Shown: piece by piece, positions 38,071-48,291 of the stretch
Layout of the letters: the number at the start of each line of letters is the position of its first letter
Numbering within the stretch: the stretch's first letter is position 1
From: an uncultured Candidatus Saccharibacteria bacterium
Lineage (GTDB): Bacteria > Patescibacteriota > Saccharimonadia > Saccharimonadales > Saccharimonadaceae
Assembly: GCA_947169915.1 (NCBI GenBank)
Contig: CAMVRN010000005.1
Span: 1 to 64,000, forward strand
Direction: 5' to 3'
Length of the DNA: 64,000 bases
The notes under the pieces: model-generated
What the model saw: only the letters and a program-made list of their open reading frames with translations
The model's database searches: none
Told to the model about the DNA's origin: nothing
Position numbers and translations under genes: made by a program

Positions 38071-39258
38071 TTAGTTTTTTAGACGAGAGCGTAGGCTAGG
38101 TGGAATATCTAGGTCTTCTTCTGGTTCGTTCTTCTCGATATTGTCCCACATATTGTTTGGATTATTCGCTACAAAGTCAGATGATTCTTGAGGGTTTTTA
38201 TTTGTGGCTTCTTCCTTAGCTTTTGCTTCAGCCTCTGCACGAGCTTTTTCTTCCTCTTCTCGTTGCTTTTGCTGTTCCTCTTGAATGCGTTTTTCTTCAA
38301 GTTCACGGTAGTAGTCGGAATCGAAGCCTGTTGCGACGACCGTAATGACGATTTCGTCTTGTAGCTCTGGACGAATTTGGGCACCGAAGATGATATTTGC
38401 GTCTGGAGAAACTGCTGCGGTGATTACTTCTGCAGCTTCTTGAATCTCGTTCATGGACATATCGTTGCCGCCAGCGACGCTGAAGAGAACACCTTTTGCG
38501 CCTTCAATTTTGACTTCGATGAGCGGTGATTCAATGGCTTGGTTTGCAGCGACCGTGGCACGGTTTTCACCTGATGCACGGCCAATGCCCATAAGCGCGG
38601 AACCAGCGTTTTTCATGATTGCTTTAACGTCAGCGAAGTCGAGGTTAATAAGGCTATGTTCTGTAATCAGTTCGGAAATACCTTGCACACCTTGGCGAAG
38701 AACATCATCAGCGATTTTGAAGGTTTCAAGAAGTGGAGTGCGAGGGTCAATAGTTTGAAGTAGACGGTCGTTTGGAATTGTAATAAGCGCATCGACGTTG
38801 CGAGCAAGGTTTGCGATAGCTTCTTCGGCATTTTTCTTACGAACTGCACCTTCGAAACTAAATGGTTTCGTTGCTACTCCTACGGTAAGGATGTCGCGAG
38901 CCCTTGCTTCTTCGGCCACGATTGGGCCTGCGCCTGAACCTGTGCCACCGCCGGCGCCCAGTGTAATAAAGGCCATGTCGGCACCATCAAGAGCTTTACC
39001 AATCAGTTCACGGCTTTCTTCGGCTGCCGCGCGCCCTTTCTCTGGGTCGCCGCCGGCTCCTAAGCCTCTTCCGATATGAACTTTCGTATCAGCATTAGAA
39101 TGATGTAAATCTTGTGCATCGGTATTAATAGCGACGAGCTCAACACCGGATAGACCGACTTCTTTCATGCGGTCGATAGCGGAGCCACCTGCGCCACCCA
39201 CGCCAATGACTTTGATGCTTGCTGTGCTTTCTACTTCGGATGGTTTAATTTCGGGCAT
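38071..39258 (-). CDS. ftsZ: Cell division protein FtsZ
   Basis: IKVIGVGGAGGSAIDRM, FITLGAGGGTGSGAGPIVAE; C-terminal tail DLDIPPSLRSR. Confidence 0.97.
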   Translation of the reverse strand: MPEIKPSEVESTASIKVIGVGGAGGSAIDRMKEVGLSGVELVAINTDAQDLHHSNADTKVHIGRGLGAGGDPEKGRAAAEESRELIGKALDGADMAFITLGAGGGTGSGAGPIVAEEARARDILTVGVATKPFSFEGAVRKKNAEEAIANLARNVDALITIPNDRLLQTIDPRTPLLETFKIADDVLRQGVQGISELITEHSLINLDFADVKAIMKNAGSALMGIGRASGENRATVAANQAIESPLIEVKIEGAKGVLFSVAGGNDMSMNEIQEAAEVITAAVSPDANIIFGAQIRPELQDEIVITVVATGFDSDYYRELEEKRIQEEQQKQREEEEKARAEAEAKAKEEATNKNPQESSDFVANNPNNMWDNIEKNEPEEDLDIPPSLRSRLKN

Positions 39259-39322
39259 ATTCTTTCCTCGCTTACAATTCTTTGTTTATTCTAGCACAAG
39301 AATAGGGGGTTTTCAAGGGGAG

Positions 39323-42300
39323 TTAGAACCTTGGAGGAAGCTTCTTCTGATAAACTACTGTAGGTAGGCCAGTCACGCGAGAATTGTCGTACCCCCAAAG
39401 AATAATCGAAGGATTATAATTGACGACTTCTGCAGCTTCCTCGGTGGTATCCTCGGCTGGGTCCGCTCCGTAGGTGCGTCTCATCAATATCTTTCCGCCA
39501 ACCATGGCGCCATTTACGGTGAGTTGTTCGGTACAGGTCGTGTTCGAGAGAGGAATATTATCGCCGTCTGAGGTTGTACAGGTGTTAATTGTGCCACCAG
39601 TATTCCCTTCGCCTTTTGCGACAAGAAGTGCGTCAATTCGAGTGACTGTATCTTCGATATTGATATCTTTACCAATGATTATGATTTGCGGAACATCTTC
39701 TGAGCTTGTCCGCTCTTCAGAAGAGTTTATTATGATGTCTCTGGTGATGTTTATTGTCTCGTCACTTATAATGATATGTGGGCCTGAGTCTATTTCGTTT
39801 GAAGGGATTGCGGACAGCGAATCTGCTGTTGGCGGAACGTATTCAAGAAGTTTAGCGATGAAATCTGAGCGGTTGTATACTGAGGCGTTTCCTAATGCGT
39901 CTTCTTTTGTTTCATCATAACACCGGTTATTTGAAATTGTGATTGGACTAAGGTCGCAGAGTGAGCTTGTTCCGAGCGCGCCACTGATAGTGTATGCACC
40001 GGAAGTAAGATTTTTGAGATTGCCGTTGGCGATGGCTACGAAATCTGCCCATGAGCCATAGAGTCTATTATCTGTTTTGATGCGGGAAGTTTTGATTCCG
40101 CCTGCGGAAAGAACAGAGCCACCCCAAACTTGGAAGCTTGGCTGTTTCGAGACGTTTCTACAGGAGGATGAGGATACATAGTAGCCTGAATTCGATGCAG
40201 ATGTGTAGTTTCTAATCGCGATTGCAACGCAGAATTTATTGCCTACTGCAATCTTCGGAACGGTGATTGTGCCAGTAGAGTAAGAGAGCGAGTAATCAGT
40301 TTTATCGTAAACGTTTCTAAATGGTACGTTTGATGTTGGGTCTGGGTCTCCAGCGTGATTGCCTTGTTTTGGCTTGTCTGGATGGCCTGTATTCGAGATG
40401 GATTCTGGGTTCATAGTAGAAGCGATTTCGCAGGTGCCTGGTTTTGCTACTGAATTAAAGTATGCGCATGGATTACCCGTTATTTCTTCGCCAGTGACAG
40501 ACGAGGCGTCTTCTCCGGTCGTGTCAGTATCTAGTATATAGGTAATTACATATACATATCGTTCATTTCCGGTATGGTCTGGGTCGGTTATGTATTCATG
40601 GAAAGTGTTTTCTTGTTCGACAGAAATGTTGTAATCCATGCGGAAGGTGTTTCCTTCGAATGCAATTGGGTCAGCTGGGGTTGATGGTTCTACGTTCGTT
40701 ATTTCGTAATTGTATGGGCGAGTGATTGTATAGACAGTTGGGTCTACGGAATCTCGGGCAACAGGCGTTGTGGTTTGAGGCGTCAAATCAAGTTTTTCTG
40801 TGCGGTCGTAGAACTGTGTGCCGGATTTGCTGGACCAGGCGCCGGTATACACTTCTTGACGGTAGATGTTTTTATAACGGACACGCCATGCGGCTCGGGA
40901 ATTATATGTGCTATGGCTTACATTTTTTGTTATACCTGCAGGAAGGACATATTCGTCACGAGATGATGCATTGAATGTCGTGAAGGTGCGTCCATCGGAC
41001 GGAGTTGAGCTCCATGAGTCTCCATCATTCTTGTTTCTTGCATTTAGAGTGACTGGATAACCGTTAATTTGGAAGTCCGTTTGATAGAACGGATAGAGTA
41101 GTTTTGAGCTATCTCTAGTACCTGGAAGACGCTCATTGCCCCACATTCTTGCGGTTACATCATAAGCAGGGTCGTTATAAATCGACCTTTGATAGAATAC
41201 GACTCCGGAGTCAGTTTCATCAAAGTTGTTTGCGCGGAATTCATTATTGTCATAGCGTCGTAACGAATGGTCAAAGAACATGGTTGATGTTAACTTGATT
41301 GTCTCATAATTGTTCCCGCTGAGGCGATTTGCTCCAGTAATCGTCATATTGCCAGTTTCGCCAGAAACATCGATATAATGGTTCTTATATCTAGTATCGA
41401 CAATGTCGTTTTCCCAACGAGGGTTTTTGAGTGTGATACAGACTGGAGTAGTGTAATAGGTTGTATTGTAACTCCAGATGCGGTCAACGTAGCTATCGTA
41501 ATTTGAGGCATTTGTGCTCGTCGCGTAACTGGTTGCGCTGTTATATTGGAGGCGGTGGCAGGTATAAATATATTTACCTTTGTTAGATGCATCCAATGTC
41601 CATCTTGGATTGGTGTGAAATGTGACTGTCTGGCCTGCTGAAAGATACGCTTCGCCTGACGTCGTTAGACTTGTGTCCGAATCTTCTGATGAACGATAAG
41701 TTATGTAGTAATCTGCGGTACAGCCTGCGTCAACACAATATTGGAGACGCCAGTTGACCTTTGCATTTTTGACGTAATAGGTGTCTGCCATATCTGAGCT
41801 TTTATCTTCGTCAGTACGGCTCAAAGTATGCGTGAAGGATGCTGTATAATTTGAGTCGGCTGGGTAATCGTCAACAAAGGTACCGTCTGAATCTGTTCCG
41901 GTTCCTGTAATGCGGCGCGTATTATCAATGGTTCCTTCGAGATTATTGTTTGTGCGATTGAGCTTTTCGTGTGGGTTAAGAACGCCAGTTGTCGAACCGG
42001 TGAAATGGGCGATATATTCTTGGTGGGAGTTCATAATTGAGTAACACTCACGAGTTTTTCCATTATAGACGCGTTTGTCGAGAGTATTATCGATATAAAT
42101 AACTGGGGTGTCGTATGCAATGTAGAAACATTGATATACTACAGAATCGATAGGAACTATGATTTCTTTTGCGCTTGATGTAGTTGATTCTGTCTCGTTA
42201 TAAGACAATGCTCTAGTTTCGCTTGTAGGGGTGGTTGGATAACCTGTATCGCTGTATGCGTAACGCGAAGAAACCGCCCACTTCGGAATGTTGTTTGTGC

Positions 42301-44731
42301 GCTTTATTGTGTATGTCGGCGTCAAATAGTAGCGACTACGCAAGCCGTCTCCGGTTTTGCGGTTCGAAATCGATTCGTGGTCACCGAGTTTTGCACCGTT
42401 TCTGACTGCGATGCTAGCCGAGAATGTTGCGTCCCATTTGTTTGGGTTATAAACTGAAACACATTTTTCAGCCTTACCTGTAAATTCACGCGTATCGAAC
42501 GGAGAGGTGAGAATACTTCCGTCTATATAACCCACGCGTTGGTCGAATGCAAGGGCGAAGCACTTAGTCCTCGTCTGGCCATTCGGAACCGAAATACTAA
42601 CCGTTTGAGGGATGGTTGTTTTTTCATTTGCGCTGAGGGCTGATGTGCTGTACTTGGCCGAGGTAGGGTAACTTACCGTACTGCCATGCGAAAAGTCGTA
42701 ACGAGAGGCTGCAGTAGTAGGTACTGAGTTGTTATGGGTGATTTGGTGATAAGCCGTGAGCGTATATGAAGTGTCGTATCCATTGCCGCGGAATCCGGAG
42801 GATGCGCTGCCTGCAAGGTTTGAAGATCCAACATCTATGGACGCCGTGAACGTAGCTATCATTGGATTGTATAAATTCGCGCATCTATTGATTTTGTTTA
42901 ATGATACTCTATCACCTAGTCGATTAGTGTTGGCGTAATAATCTACCGCACTCTCATAGGTCATATAGAAACAATAAGTGCCTTTCGTGCCAAGTTTTTG
43001 AGTGACGCTTCTTTCATTGTTGGCTGTTAATTCTTTCGTTTCGCCGTATTTAATATTATCAGTAAGGGTGCCTGCTGACTCGGGCTGGCTTGATGTACTA
43101 GTGGTGTATTTTGATGCGGCTAGGGTTGGAGTGTTATTGCTTCTTTTGATGGTATACTTCGTCTTTATGGTAAAGTCTTCGTTTATGCCGTTTCCTAACA
43201 TGTTTACTTTATTAGTCGCTACTACGTGATTGTTGGTATTCCATGGAATTTCCACATAACCGTAGAATGATGCACGGGCTGGTTGATAGACAGTAAAGCA
43301 GGTCGGCGTGGTCTGCGCCCAGGCGGTATTTGTCTGCGTGGTGCCCTGAAGCGAAATAGCACTGACGTAATTTAGGCGTTGGCAGAGTGTTTGCGATGAG
43401 CCGTTGCTTGGAGTAATGCTTACGGTGTGGGTGTTCGTGACGGTCTTGTTGTTTGCGCTTGTTCCGAGGGTTGTTGAAGAAATGGTGGCGCAGTTACTCC
43501 ATGGGCAATAGTCGTAACAGCCCCATGAACTGCCATTCCAAGTACAGTTTTGAGTTATGCCGTAAGCTGAAGGGTTAGAAATGTGGCTTTCAGTATCGGT
43601 ACGAGTGAGTGATTTTGTTACGGTCACTTCATAAGGACCGCCGTTGTACGTTCCTAAATATGAAGTTCCGCCAAGTGAAGTTACGTTTGTCGGCGGGAGT
43701 GCATAGGTAAGCGAGCCGCTAAACGAGCCATAATAGGTTGGTTCTTCGCGGTAAACCGTGACACAAGCAGCAGTTGTATATGCGTAAGATAAGCTTTTTG
43801 AATAGCCTGCAAGACCAACCACTTTAGGGTAGCGAAGACGTGAACAGATTGTTTCTTCGGAATTAGACGCAATGGTTTTTGTTATTTTGTTTGAAGTATG
43901 GCTATTGCTGTCAGGAGTACATGTGCCGTTTTTGCTTTCTGCAATACATGTCAGAAGTTGTCCGCTAGTGATGCCATCATAAGACCACCCATCACTTCTG
44001 CTTGCACTGTGGCTAAAAGTGACACTGATTTTACCGTCAGCCGCAGTTACCTTATACTTATTTTTACTTGAATCCCATGCGATACCGGTGGAATCACTTT
44101 TCCAAGAGCTTGCGGAGATGTTTGACACTTTATAGATATAGATAATCATTGGGAAATCATGGCATGAACTTGAACAGCTTGATGCGTTTAGGCATGATTT
44201 GTAGGTAAATCTGTATTTCTGTAGCCCACCAACATTTGTCCATGAAATATTGCTAGGATTAATTGTGATTGTTCCGTATCCAGAGGCAGCGCTAAATACG
44301 CCTTTACTGCCCGACGTATAGCCTTCCATGTTACTAGACATTGTGATGCCCGATGCGTCCGTACAAACGTATGCATTGGCCGTATCAACATAAGTTTTGC
44401 TGGAGATTGTCGTTCGCTTGAGGGACATGCTGAATGGAGTTGGGCTGCTTTGCTCTGGAATGTAGAACGAATCAATAAAAATCATGCCGTATGTGCCGCT
44501 ACTTCCAGTCGAGGTATCGCAACGCTCTTGGAAGGTTTCTTGGTTAACGCTTACTATGTTTGCGCCATGCACGTTTATTGCGCTATTCATACAGTCATTG
44601 GCGGTCCAAGCGGATGCGTTTTTTGCGAACACTTGGAGCGAGAGGAATAAGAATAGTCCAAGCGAGAAAAATACAAAAAAACCGCCTTTTCTGAGTGTAT
44701 AAAAATGTATCTTTTGAACCTCCAAGTTCAT
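39323..44731 (-). CDS. Giant secreted surface protein (1802 aa) with Cys-paired repeats and a C-terminal module ending LPPRF; paralogue of 20812..24660
   Basis: Signal peptide GGFFVFFSLGLFLFLSLQVFAKNASA; at least six C..RL/C..Y.P repeats; C-terminus FQVWGGSVLSAGGIKTSR...YGSWADFVAIANGN...RRTYGADPAEDT...LPPRF. Confidence 0.85.
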   Translation of the reverse strand: MNLEVQKIHFYTLRKGGFFVFFSLGLFLFLSLQVFAKNASAWTANDCMNSAINVHGANIVSVNQETFQERCDTSTGSSGTYGMIFIDSFYIPEQSSPTPFSMSLKRTTISSKTYVDTANAYVCTDASGITMSSNMEGYTSGSKGVFSAASGYGTITINPSNISWTNVGGLQKYRFTYKSCLNASSCSSSCHDFPMIIYIYKVSNISASSWKSDSTGIAWDSSKNKYKVTAADGKISVTFSHSASRSDGWSYDGITSGQLLTCIAESKNGTCTPDSNSHTSNKITKTIASNSEETICSRLRYPKVVGLAGYSKSLSYAYTTAACVTVYREEPTYYGSFSGSLTYALPPTNVTSLGGTSYLGTYNGGPYEVTVTKSLTRTDTESHISNPSAYGITQNCTWNGSSWGCYDYCPWSNCATISSTTLGTSANNKTVTNTHTVSITPSNGSSQTLCQRLNYVSAISLQGTTQTNTAWAQTTPTCFTVYQPARASFYGYVEIPWNTNNHVVATNKVNMLGNGINEDFTIKTKYTIKRSNNTPTLAASKYTTSTSSQPESAGTLTDNIKYGETKELTANNERSVTQKLGTKGTYCFYMTYESAVDYYANTNRLGDRVSLNKINRCANLYNPMIATFTASIDVGSSNLAGSASSGFRGNGYDTSYTLTAYHQITHNNSVPTTAASRYDFSHGSTVSYPTSAKYSTSALSANEKTTIPQTVSISVPNGQTRTKCFALAFDQRVGYIDGSILTSPFDTREFTGKAEKCVSVYNPNKWDATFSASIAVRNGAKLGDHESISNRKTGDGLRSRYYLTPTYTIKRTNNIPKWAVSSRYAYSDTGYPTTPTSETRALSYNETESTTSSAKEIIVPIDSVVYQCFYIAYDTPVIYIDNTLDKRVYNGKTRECYSIMNSHQEYIAHFTGSTTGVLNPHEKLNRTNNNLEGTIDNTRRITGTGTDSDGTFVDDYPADSNYTASFTHTLSRTDEDKSSDMADTYYVKNAKVNWRLQYCVDAGCTADYYITYRSSEDSDTSLTTSGEAYLSAGQTVTFHTNPRWTLDASNKGKYIYTCHRLQYNSATSYATSTNASNYDSYVDRIWSYNTTYYTTPVCITLKNPRWENDIVDTRYKNHYIDVSGETGNMTITGANRLSGNNYETIKLTSTMFFDHSLRRYDNNEFRANNFDETDSGVVFYQRSIYNDPAYDVTARMWGNERLPGTRDSSKLLYPFYQTDFQINGYPVTLNARNKNDGDSWSSTPSDGRTFTTFNASSRDEYVLPAGITKNVSHSTYNSRAAWRVRYKNIYRQEVYTGAWSSKSGTQFYDRTEKLDLTPQTTTPVARDSVDPTVYTITRPYNYEITNVEPSTPADPIAFEGNTFRMDYNISVEQENTFHEYITDPDHTGNERYVYVITYILDTDTTGEDASSVTGEEITGNPCAYFNSVAKPGTCEIASTMNPESISNTGHPDKPKQGNHAGDPDPTSNVPFRNVYDKTDYSLSYSTGTITVPKIAVGNKFCVAIAIRNYTSASNSGYYVSSSSCRNVSKQPSFQVWGGSVLSAGGIKTSRIKTDNRLYGSWADFVAIANGNLKNLTSGAYTISGALGTSSLCDLSPITISNNRCYDETKEDALGNASVYNRSDFIAKLLEYVPPTADSLSAIPSNEIDSGPHIIISDETINITRDIIINSSEERTSSEDVPQIIIIGKDINIEDTVTRIDALLVAKGEGNTGGTINTCTTSDGDNIPLSNTTCTEQLTVNGAMVGGKILMRRTYGADPAEDTTEEAAEVVNYNPSIILWGYDNSRVTGLPTVVYQKKLPPRF

Positions 44732-44770
44732 ATAAGACTATTATAGCAAAAGCGGAATAAAAATGAAGAT

Positions 44771-45037
44771 TTATTTATAATAATTTTTGTTGATTTGCGA
44801 ATTGTTGTTTGCGGTGCAAATGTCTAATTCGGGCTTTTCGTCAAAATTGACGGTAGGCACAAAGGGATAGGTTTTGATAAGTTCGGAGTCTTCTTCGGAA
44901 TAGTATGAGCTTGCGGATGCAGTACGGGAGATAACAAGTCCAGTCAAGTGATAAGAGGCAAATCCTACAAGCATTCCCATCAGAAAAGTTCCGAATGCTT
45001 TAACGATTACCTCCGGTGTAATTTTTCTTCTCCTCAT
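44771..45037 (-). CDS. Small membrane protein (88 aa), upstream of the giant surface protein
   Basis: TM segment AFGTFLMGMLVGFASYHLTGLVI; same strand and adjacent. Confidence 0.55.
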   Translation of the reverse strand: MRRRKITPEVIVKAFGTFLMGMLVGFASYHLTGLVISRTASASSYYSEEDSELIKTYPFVPTVNFDEKPELDICTANNNSQINKNYYK

Positions 45038-45075
45038 ACTTATATAATATATGAAGAATTCTTAATAAACAAGGT

Positions 45076-46101
45076 CTAAACGTGCCTTTTTTTCTTGCGA
45101 GCGGTTTCGATAAGTCTCGTTAGTTGATATTTTGGTTTATTAATAACGTAGTCGTGTGCTGGGGTATATTTTAGTTCGGAACAACCGAATGAACGCTTGA
45201 ATTCGCTAACTCCGTAAAAACGATGCGAAGTTTCATCTATGCCGACTATACCCCACAGGTTGTAGCGTTTAATTCCACGCTTCCTTGCTTCTTCCATTGC
45301 TTTCATGTGAAGCAGTGGTGCGGCAGAATATTTCGTGCCAAGTTCGCTTGAAACGCCATAGTGGTAGCTCGCTTCGTTGCCGTAAAAAATCATAAAATTC
45401 ATTGCGAGTATTTCTTTATCTTTTCTTGCTACGTACATTAAAACTTCGTCATTTTTTGCGAATGTATCAAATTGCTTTGTTAGGAAGCTTCTCGTGAACG
45501 GAACATATCCTTGGCGTTTGGCGTGTTTTGTTTCTAGGTCGCAGAAATCCTTCATTATTTTCGAATCGTTCGTTATTTCGATTTTTATGTCGTTCTTCTC
45601 GGCTTTGCGAAGTTTGCGTCTAAAGCCCTGAGAGGCGTTCTTCAATATCTCCTCCTCCGATTGATTTAAGTCAAGAATCCCAGCATATTCGACGGAGAGA
45701 TACATTGGGGCTTTTTTGAAACCGTTTTCTTTCATGAGCGTGAGGGATTTTTCAGACAGCTCAAGTTGTGGGCGAAGACGAACAAAGACGCATTTCAATC
45801 TTTTGCCTTCTGATTTAATATCTTCAAAAATCGCTTTTACAAGAGTTTTGTTTTTCCAGTCTAGAATTGGGCCGCCTGCAATCGCTAGATGACGTCCACG
45901 CTTTGCGGTTTCGACAACTCCCGCATATGCGCCGATAATTTTTCCTTCAGAATCTAGGGCAATACGGCGAGTGACTGGGTTGCCGCGTGAAGCGTGAAAT
46001 TCATAGAAATCCCAGCTTTGAAGAAAGTTTGATTCGGGGTGAGATGTAATAAATTCATCCCATTTTTGTTTGTCTTCAGCTGTTTCGATAACTATTTTCA
46101 T
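45076..46101 (-). CDS. FemAB/FemX-family aminoacyltransferase (peptidoglycan bridge formation)
   Basis: SNFLQSWDFYEFHASRGNPV, QGFRRKLRKAEKNDIKIEI, YHYGVSSELGTKYSAAPLLHMKAMEEARKRGIKRYNLWGIVG. Confidence 0.88.
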   Translation of the reverse strand: MKIVIETAEDKQKWDEFITSHPESNFLQSWDFYEFHASRGNPVTRRIALDSEGKIIGAYAGVVETAKRGRHLAIAGGPILDWKNKTLVKAIFEDIKSEGKRLKCVFVRLRPQLELSEKSLTLMKENGFKKAPMYLSVEYAGILDLNQSEEEILKNASQGFRRKLRKAEKNDIKIEITNDSKIMKDFCDLETKHAKRQGYVPFTRSFLTKQFDTFAKNDEVLMYVARKDKEILAMNFMIFYGNEASYHYGVSSELGTKYSAAPLLHMKAMEEARKRGIKRYNLWGIVGIDETSHRFYGVSEFKRSFGCSELKYTPAHDYVINKPKYQLTRLIETARKKKRHV

Positions 46102-47102
46102 TATAGATTCCTCTTTTTCTTGCGTGCATTTTCTACAATTTCATCAAGTTTGTAGCGAAGCTTATTAATAACGATGTCGTGGGCCGGAATGAACTCGATT
46201 ACTCTTCCACCAAAGCCCGTCTTAAAGGTGGTAACGCCCGAATAGCGGTGATGCTCGACATTAGGTGGTGCAATTCCCCACAGGTTGAATCGTTCGATAC
46301 CTTCTTTTTTTAGGTCCTTTATAGCTCGCCAAAGCAAAGCATAGGCTCCTGGTAGCTTGCGGTTTAAATCCGTGGATGCAGCCTCAAAGTATTCTGCCTC
46401 GTTACCGTATATTAATATTAAGCCATATGCAACGGCTTCACCAGAATCTGTGGTGACTTTATATAGTTTTATATTATTTGGACTAAATGCGCTTCGTTCA
46501 GCGAGAAGCTCTTTTTTGCTTGGCGGAACGAAACCTTGACGTTTTGCTGTGGTAACTTGAACACTATGGAATTCATTGAACGAATCTTCGTTAGAGTCTT
46601 CGTCGACGACGAGACCTAGCTTCTCCGAGCGCCTGACTTCGTAACGGGTTTGTCTTCGCATATCCATTAAAAGGTCGTCTTCGCTTTTTGACAAATCTAA
46701 AATAACGGTATTTTGGGCATGAAGATGCATGGGTGCGAGGCGTAAATCAATGCCTTTTATAACCTTTATATTCTCAAGGCGCTTTTGATTCTCTGGCGTA
46801 TTTTCAAGCTGAGGCCTGAAACGGACAAAAACACATTTTTCCTCATTTGCGACCTTAATAATTTCATCAAAAACTTCTTTTACGAGTTCTTTGTCGTCCC
46901 AATCGATTAGTGGTCCACCTGGGATTTCTAAGTAGCGGCCACGTTTTGCATCTTTAATAATGCCGAATACTAGTCCCTTTTCATGGAAAGTGCGGACAAC
47001 CAACTTATGCCCGATTAGTCGATTTGCTTCAGCCCAAAGTGGGCTTTGAAGAAAGTTTGATTCAGGATAGGTTTCGAGAATTTTTTTCCAAGTATCTTCC
47101 AT
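46101..47102 (-). CDS. FemAB/FemX-family aminoacyltransferase, paralogue of the neighbour
   Basis: SNFLQSPLWAEANRLIGHKLVVR, MRRQTRYEVRRSEKLGLVV, EYFEAASTDLNRKLPGAYALLWRAIKDLKKEGIERFNLWGI. Confidence 0.88.
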   Translation of the reverse strand: MEDTWKKILETYPESNFLQSPLWAEANRLIGHKLVVRTFHEKGLVFGIIKDAKRGRYLEIPGGPLIDWDDKELVKEVFDEIIKVANEEKCVFVRFRPQLENTPENQKRLENIKVIKGIDLRLAPMHLHAQNTVILDLSKSEDDLLMDMRRQTRYEVRRSEKLGLVVDEDSNEDSFNEFHSVQVTTAKRQGFVPPSKKELLAERSAFSPNNIKLYKVTTDSGEAVAYGLILIYGNEAEYFEAASTDLNRKLPGAYALLWRAIKDLKKEGIERFNLWGIAPPNVEHHRYSGVTTFKTGFGGRVIEFIPAHDIVINKLRYKLDEIVENARKKKRNL

Positions 47103-47103
47103 A

Positions 47104-48291
47104 TTAGACCTTCATGAGCTGTTTTTTTATTATTTCTCTTGCTTCTTTTACTTCTTTTATTCTGCGTTTACTCTTATACCAGGTAGGGAGATTTACGACA
47201 TGTTCGGAAAAGATTTTCGCATTAATGCATTTCGCTTCGGGAAAATGTGCTTTTTTATAGTATCTGGATGGAGCGACCGGAACCTCGTACCATAGCTCTT
47301 CGAGGTAATAGCCATGGGAATGGAGCTCGGACAAGCATTTTTTACGGTCATCGACTAAATAGTATTCACGAAGTGGTTTGTTCTTTAGGTTCTTAAGTTG
47401 TTTTAACGCGAGCCTTGATTGCCACCATGTTATGGTCGTATCTAATTGGAGCTTTGTGTCGGCAGAACGCTCAATCCAGCGTAGCTTTAGGAGCAGTCCA
47501 AGCCAGTACTTTTCTAAATGAAGATGGGACAAGCCTCTTGCTATAACGGCGAAAACTGGGTACCAACTTGCTCGCGGCACATCTCCATTCGGTTTTCTCC
47601 TAACGAGTTTAGTTTTGTCGAATGAACTCGGGAAGGTTATTTCCTTGTCGCGAAGTATAACGGCACCGCCAGTGATTGTATCAATTGCCTTCCCTTTACC
47701 GAACGACAAACACGTTGCTTCGCCAACTGTACCGATTTCTCGGCCATCTTGATATTTGCGACCGGCACAATGCGCCAAATCTTCAATTAATAGGAGGTTG
47801 TGCCCCTTTTTCACTTTTTCAAATTTGCTGATATCAACTGGTAGACCGAACGAGTTTTGAAGAATAAATACTTTGGCCTTTTTATCTTTTTCTAAGATAG
47901 TTTCAAGAGTTTCCGCCGAATAATCTGGGCGGATTATATTTGCTCCAAGTATGTCACCCTTTTTACCGTTTACGTCCAGCGGATTTTCAAGGTCGGCAAA
48001 GACCGGTTCGAGCCCAGCTTTCTTGACCGCTTCTACTACCGCATAGCAGGTAAAGCCATTTATGACGACGTGGTCGCCTTTTTTAATCTTGCCTGATTCA
48101 ATAAACGATTTAAGCGCAAGACAAATAGCGGAGCGTCCGGAATAGATGAGCGATGTATGCTCGAGGTCTGAGCCATATCTTTCGGCGAGAGCGGATTCTA
48201 GTGCATTATAATCCTTTTTGCCGCCAAGAATAAAGGAGTGTCTCCAAATGTCTCTTGCTGAGTAGTTGCTTGCTAGTCCAAGAAAAATCAT
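47104..48291 (-). CDS. DegT/DnrJ/EryC1-like PLP-dependent enzyme
   Basis: SGRSAICLALKSFIESGKIKKGDHVVINGFTCYAVVEAVKKAGLEPVFADLE, LLIEDLAHCAGRKY, CLSFGKGKAIDTITGGAVI. Start moved to MIFLGLASNYSARD, giving a 4-bp overlap with the upstream gene. Confidence 0.8.
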   Translation of the reverse strand: MIFLGLASNYSARDIWRHSFILGGKKDYNALESALAERYGSDLEHTSLIYSGRSAICLALKSFIESGKIKKGDHVVINGFTCYAVVEAVKKAGLEPVFADLENPLDVNGKKGDILGANIIRPDYSAETLETILEKDKKAKVFILQNSFGLPVDISKFEKVKKGHNLLLIEDLAHCAGRKYQDGREIGTVGEATCLSFGKGKAIDTITGGAVILRDKEITFPSSFDKTKLVRRKPNGDVPRASWYPVFAVIARGLSHLHLEKYWLGLLLKLRWIERSADTKLQLDTTITWWQSRLALKQLKNLKNKPLREYYLVDDRKKCLSELHSHGYYLEELWYEVPVAPSRYYKKAHFPEAKCINAKIFSEHVVNLPTWYKSKRRIKEVKEAREIIKKQLMKV

